DNA of 64,000 bases from Croceivirga sp009797885 (GTDB lineage: Bacteria; Bacteroidota; Bacteroidia; Flavobacteriales; Flavobacteriaceae), in the NCBI GenBank assembly GCA_045866215.1, contig AP035880.1, positions 744,001 to 808,000 of the forward strand, in the 5' to 3' direction. A program made the translations under genes and the position numbers. Each line of letters begins with the position of its first letter. The first letter of the stretch is position 1. Positions 61,934 through 64,000 of this stretch are shown here, piece by piece. A model generated the notes under the pieces. It was given only the letters and a program-made list of their open reading frames with translations. It had not been told where the DNA came from and ran no database searches.

Positions 61934-63244
61934 CTATCCCCCAAAGTCGTCAAAACGGATACTCTCATCTGGAATACCAAAATCCTCACCCATTTTTTGT
62001 ACCGCCTTATTCATTAAAGGGGGCCCACAAAAATACAGCTCGATGTCTTCAGGGGTTTCGTGATGATTTAAGTAGTTGTCAATCACACAATTGTGAATAA
62101 ACCCAACAAAACCATCCCCTTCCTCATCATTGATATCCTTTTTTACTTTCCAATTGTCTTCTTCCAAGGGCTCTGAAAGCGCCATGTAAAATTTGAAATT
62201 TGGGAAGTCCTCCTCCAATTGCTTAAAATGGTCTATATAGAAAAGCTCCCTCTTGGAGCGTCCTCCGTACCAATAGGTAACTTTTCTATTGGTTTTCAAC
62301 GTTTTGAACAAATGGTACAAATGCGAACGCATGGGTGCCATTCCGGCCCCACCTCCTACATACAGCATTTCGGCCTCTGATTCATTGATAAAGAATTCCC
62401 CAAACGGACCGGATATCGTTACTTCATCCCCTTCTTTTAATCCGAAAATGTATGAAGATGCCACTCCAGGATTTACATCCATCCACCCGTTTTTGGAACG
62501 GTCCCATGGCGGTGTTGCTATACGTACGTTCAACATGATTTCCCGTCCTTCCGCTGGGTAGGAAGCCATTGAATATGCCCTTTCCACGGTTTCCGAGTTC
62601 TTCATAACCAAGGGCCAAAGGTTGAACTTGTCCCACTCTGCCTTAAACTTATCCGGGGTTTCATGCTCTTCCGGGTGGGCCGTGATATCGATATCGGAAT
62701 ATTTCACCTCACAAGGAGGGATTTCTATTTGGATATATCCCCCTGCTTTGTAGTTCATCATCTCCGGAATTTCAACCACAAATTCTTTAATGAAGGAAGC
62801 CACATTATAATTTCGAACGACTTTGGCATGCCATTTCTTAATACCGAACACCTCTTCCGGAATGGTAATTTCCATGTCCTGTTTCACCTTGACCTGACAG
62901 GCCAACCGCGCACCATGTTGTAGCTCCTTTCTGGAGAAATGTGGTGTTTCGGTAGGTAAGGCCTCACCTCCTCCGGAAAGTACGTGGCATTCACATTGAA
63001 TGCAGGTACCACCACCCCCACAAGCAGATGGCAGGAAAACCTTTTGATTACCCAGGGTAGCCAATAAGGTACCCCCTGAAGCGACCTCAATCTTCTTTTC
63101 ACCATTAATGGTCAATGTCACAGGTCCCGAAGGGGAAAGTTTTTCCTTGGTAAACAATAATAGGGCTACCAATAACAATGTGAGTATTAAAAAAGCCACA
63201 ATGGTTATTAGAATGGTACCTCCTGTTGATGTAGCTAATATCAT
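61934..63244 (-). CDS. nqrF: Na(+)-translocating NADH-quinone reductase subunit F
   Basis: The NADH-oxidising subunit of the sodium-pumping NQR complex. The 436 residues contain an N-terminal transmembrane helix (about residues 7-32), then a plant-type 2Fe-2S ferredoxin domain (CGGGGTCIQCECHVLSGGGEALP ... ARLACQVKV, with the expected Cys ligands). The FAD-binding domain follows (RAYSMASYPAEG), then the NADH-binding domain (YVGGGAGMAPMRSHLYHL and YFCGPPLMNKAV). It starts 3 bp after nqrE and is the last nqr gene of the operon. Confidence 0.97.
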   Translation of the reverse strand: MILATSTGGTILITIVAFLILTLLLVALLLFTKEKLSPSGPVTLTINGEKKIEVASGGTLLATLGNQKVFLPSACGGGGTCIQCECHVLSGGGEALPTETPHFSRKELQHGARLACQVKVKQDMEITIPEEVFGIKKWHAKVVRNYNVASFIKEFVVEIPEMMNYKAGGYIQIEIPPCEVKYSDIDITAHPEEHETPDKFKAEWDKFNLWPLVMKNSETVERAYSMASYPAEGREIMLNVRIATPPWDRSKNGWMDVNPGVASSYIFGLKEGDEVTISGPFGEFFINESEAEMLYVGGGAGMAPMRSHLYHLFKTLKTNRKVTYWYGGRSKRELFYIDHFKQLEEDFPNFKFYMALSEPLEEDNWKVKKDINDEEGDGFVGFIHNCVIDNYLNHHETPEDIELYFCGPPLMNKAVQKMGEDFGIPDESIRFDDFGG

Positions 63245-63247
63245 TTT

Positions 63248-63988
63248 CTATTCGTTTATGGCATCGTTATAAGAGATTGCTTTTTCGTCCTTTTCAATCT
63301 CTTCTTTAATTTCTTTTTTGTCCGTTGTCTCTGCAGTTGTTGCCGCCGGAGTTTCAGGTGGTTCATTGTCACCTGTCAACATTCCCCCAAAACTCTGGAA
63401 ACCAATTCCCATTAAACCTGTAATGATAAAGGTTATCCCCAGTCCCCTTAAGGGAGCGGGTACATTGGAATACCTGATTTTTTCCCTAATGGCAGCGATG
63501 GCCAAAATCGCCAGGAACCAACCAATACCGGAGCTGATCCCATAATTCAAGGCCAGTCCAAGGGAAGGGATTTCCCTAGCCTGCATAAAAAGGGATCCCC
63601 CTAAAATAGCACAGTTTACCGCAATCAACGGAAGGAAAATACCTAGGGAATTGTATAGGGCCGGCGAAAACTTTTCGACCACGATCTCCACCAATTGTAC
63701 CATGGTAGCAATAGTGGCAATAAAAAGAATAAATGACAAAAATCCCAAATTATAATCCGCATACTCGGGTCCCAACCATGCCAAAGCTCCATCACGCAAT
63801 AGGTACTGGTCCAAAAGCCAGTTCAACGGTACGGTAACCCCCAACACAAAAATAACGGCGGCACCTAGGCCCACTGCGGTACTCACTTTTTTGGAAACCG
63901 CCAAATAAGAGCACATTCCCAAAAACACGGCAAATACCATGTTGTCAATGAAAATGGATTTGAAAAATAATTCTACATGTTCCAACAT
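63248..63988 (-). CDS. nqrE: Na(+)-translocating NADH-quinone reductase subunit E
   Basis: Polytopic membrane subunit of NQR. The 246 residues start with MLEHVELFFKSIFIDNMVFAVFLGMC and contain six hydrophobic segments with NCAILGGSLFMQ, the family pattern with conserved Cys residues. The protein is about 40-45 residues longer than E. coli/Vibrio-type NqrE because of a polar, acidic C-terminal tail (PPETPAATTAETTDKKEIKEEIEK). The gene begins 12 bp from the right edge of the window. The preceding nqrD presumably lies just outside. Confidence 0.95.
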   Translation of the reverse strand: MLEHVELFFKSIFIDNMVFAVFLGMCSYLAVSKKVSTAVGLGAAVIFVLGVTVPLNWLLDQYLLRDGALAWLGPEYADYNLGFLSFILFIATIATMVQLVEIVVEKFSPALYNSLGIFLPLIAVNCAILGGSLFMQAREIPSLGLALNYGISSGIGWFLAILAIAAIREKIRYSNVPAPLRGLGITFIITGLMGIGFQSFGGMLTGDNEPPETPAATTAETTDKKEIKEEIEKDEKAISYNDAINE

Positions 63989-64000
63989 AATACCAATATT

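Overview
The window reads as chromosomal DNA of a marine-type member of the Flavobacteriaceae (Bacteroidota). The evidence is type IX secretion (T9SS) cargo with gliding-motility-associated C-terminal domains, a PorP/SprF outer-membrane protein, Bacteroidota promoter elements (TTG and TAnnTTTG), a Na+-pumping NQR complex with its ApbE flavin transferase, and the kynurenine-pathway enzymes Kmo and KynU. A Muricauda/Maribacter-like genus is plausible, but that is inference. I see no rRNA, tRNA, CRISPR array, insertion sequence or prophage, and most of the window is core genome.

Layout: 0-19.2 kb is housekeeping DNA. It holds valS, a DUF1573 protein, a PDZ/aspartyl protease, an aminotransferase with murB, an ECF sigma/anti-sigma pair, a small Cys-rich membrane protein, a second ECF sigma, lipA, a GAPDH abutting a TPR hybrid histidine kinase, lpxK, a Nif3 protein, a coiled-coil protein with a cysteine-less zinc ribbon, a DUF4174 protein, kmo and a ClpP.

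19.2-35.5 kb is a surface-adhesin locus. A 4233-residue protein carries 20 near-identical 116-residue Calx-beta repeats, 4 of a second 116-residue family, HYR-like domains and a type B T9SS sorting domain. It is followed by a PorP/SprF protein and an OmpA/TPR/PD40 protein, the usual partners of such cargo. A perfect 17-bp hairpin separates the adhesin from porP. The array contains a 1296-bp stretch that occurs twice with no visible difference, exactly 12 units apart.

35.5-50.3 kb holds a sigma / 62-residue protein / MscS-channel operon, a lipoprotein and CarboxypepD-reg-like proteins, an MFS transporter, an aldo-keto reductase with an AraC regulator, kynU with a GNAT, an O-methyltransferase, PAP2 and TatA, an M1 peptidase with its DUF6702 partner, and two tandem CarboxypepD-reg paralogues.

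50.5-54.7 kb is a second surface locus: a 1012-residue protein with six 77-residue repeats, adjoining a second type B T9SS cargo protein. 54.8-64 kb returns to core genes: a Tat-signal M15 peptidase, an M48 protease, a 55-residue DUF6747-like membrane protein, an ankyrin protein, gpmI, map, a methyltransferase, apbE, a small conserved protein, and the end of an nqr operon (nqrE, nqrF) that runs out of the right edge.

The most distinctive content is the two GC-rich repeat arrays in surface proteins and the signals around them (hairpin, shared 14-mer at the starts, internal duplication). The sigma/small-protein/MscS operon and the GAPDH/histidine-kinase pair are secondary leads.
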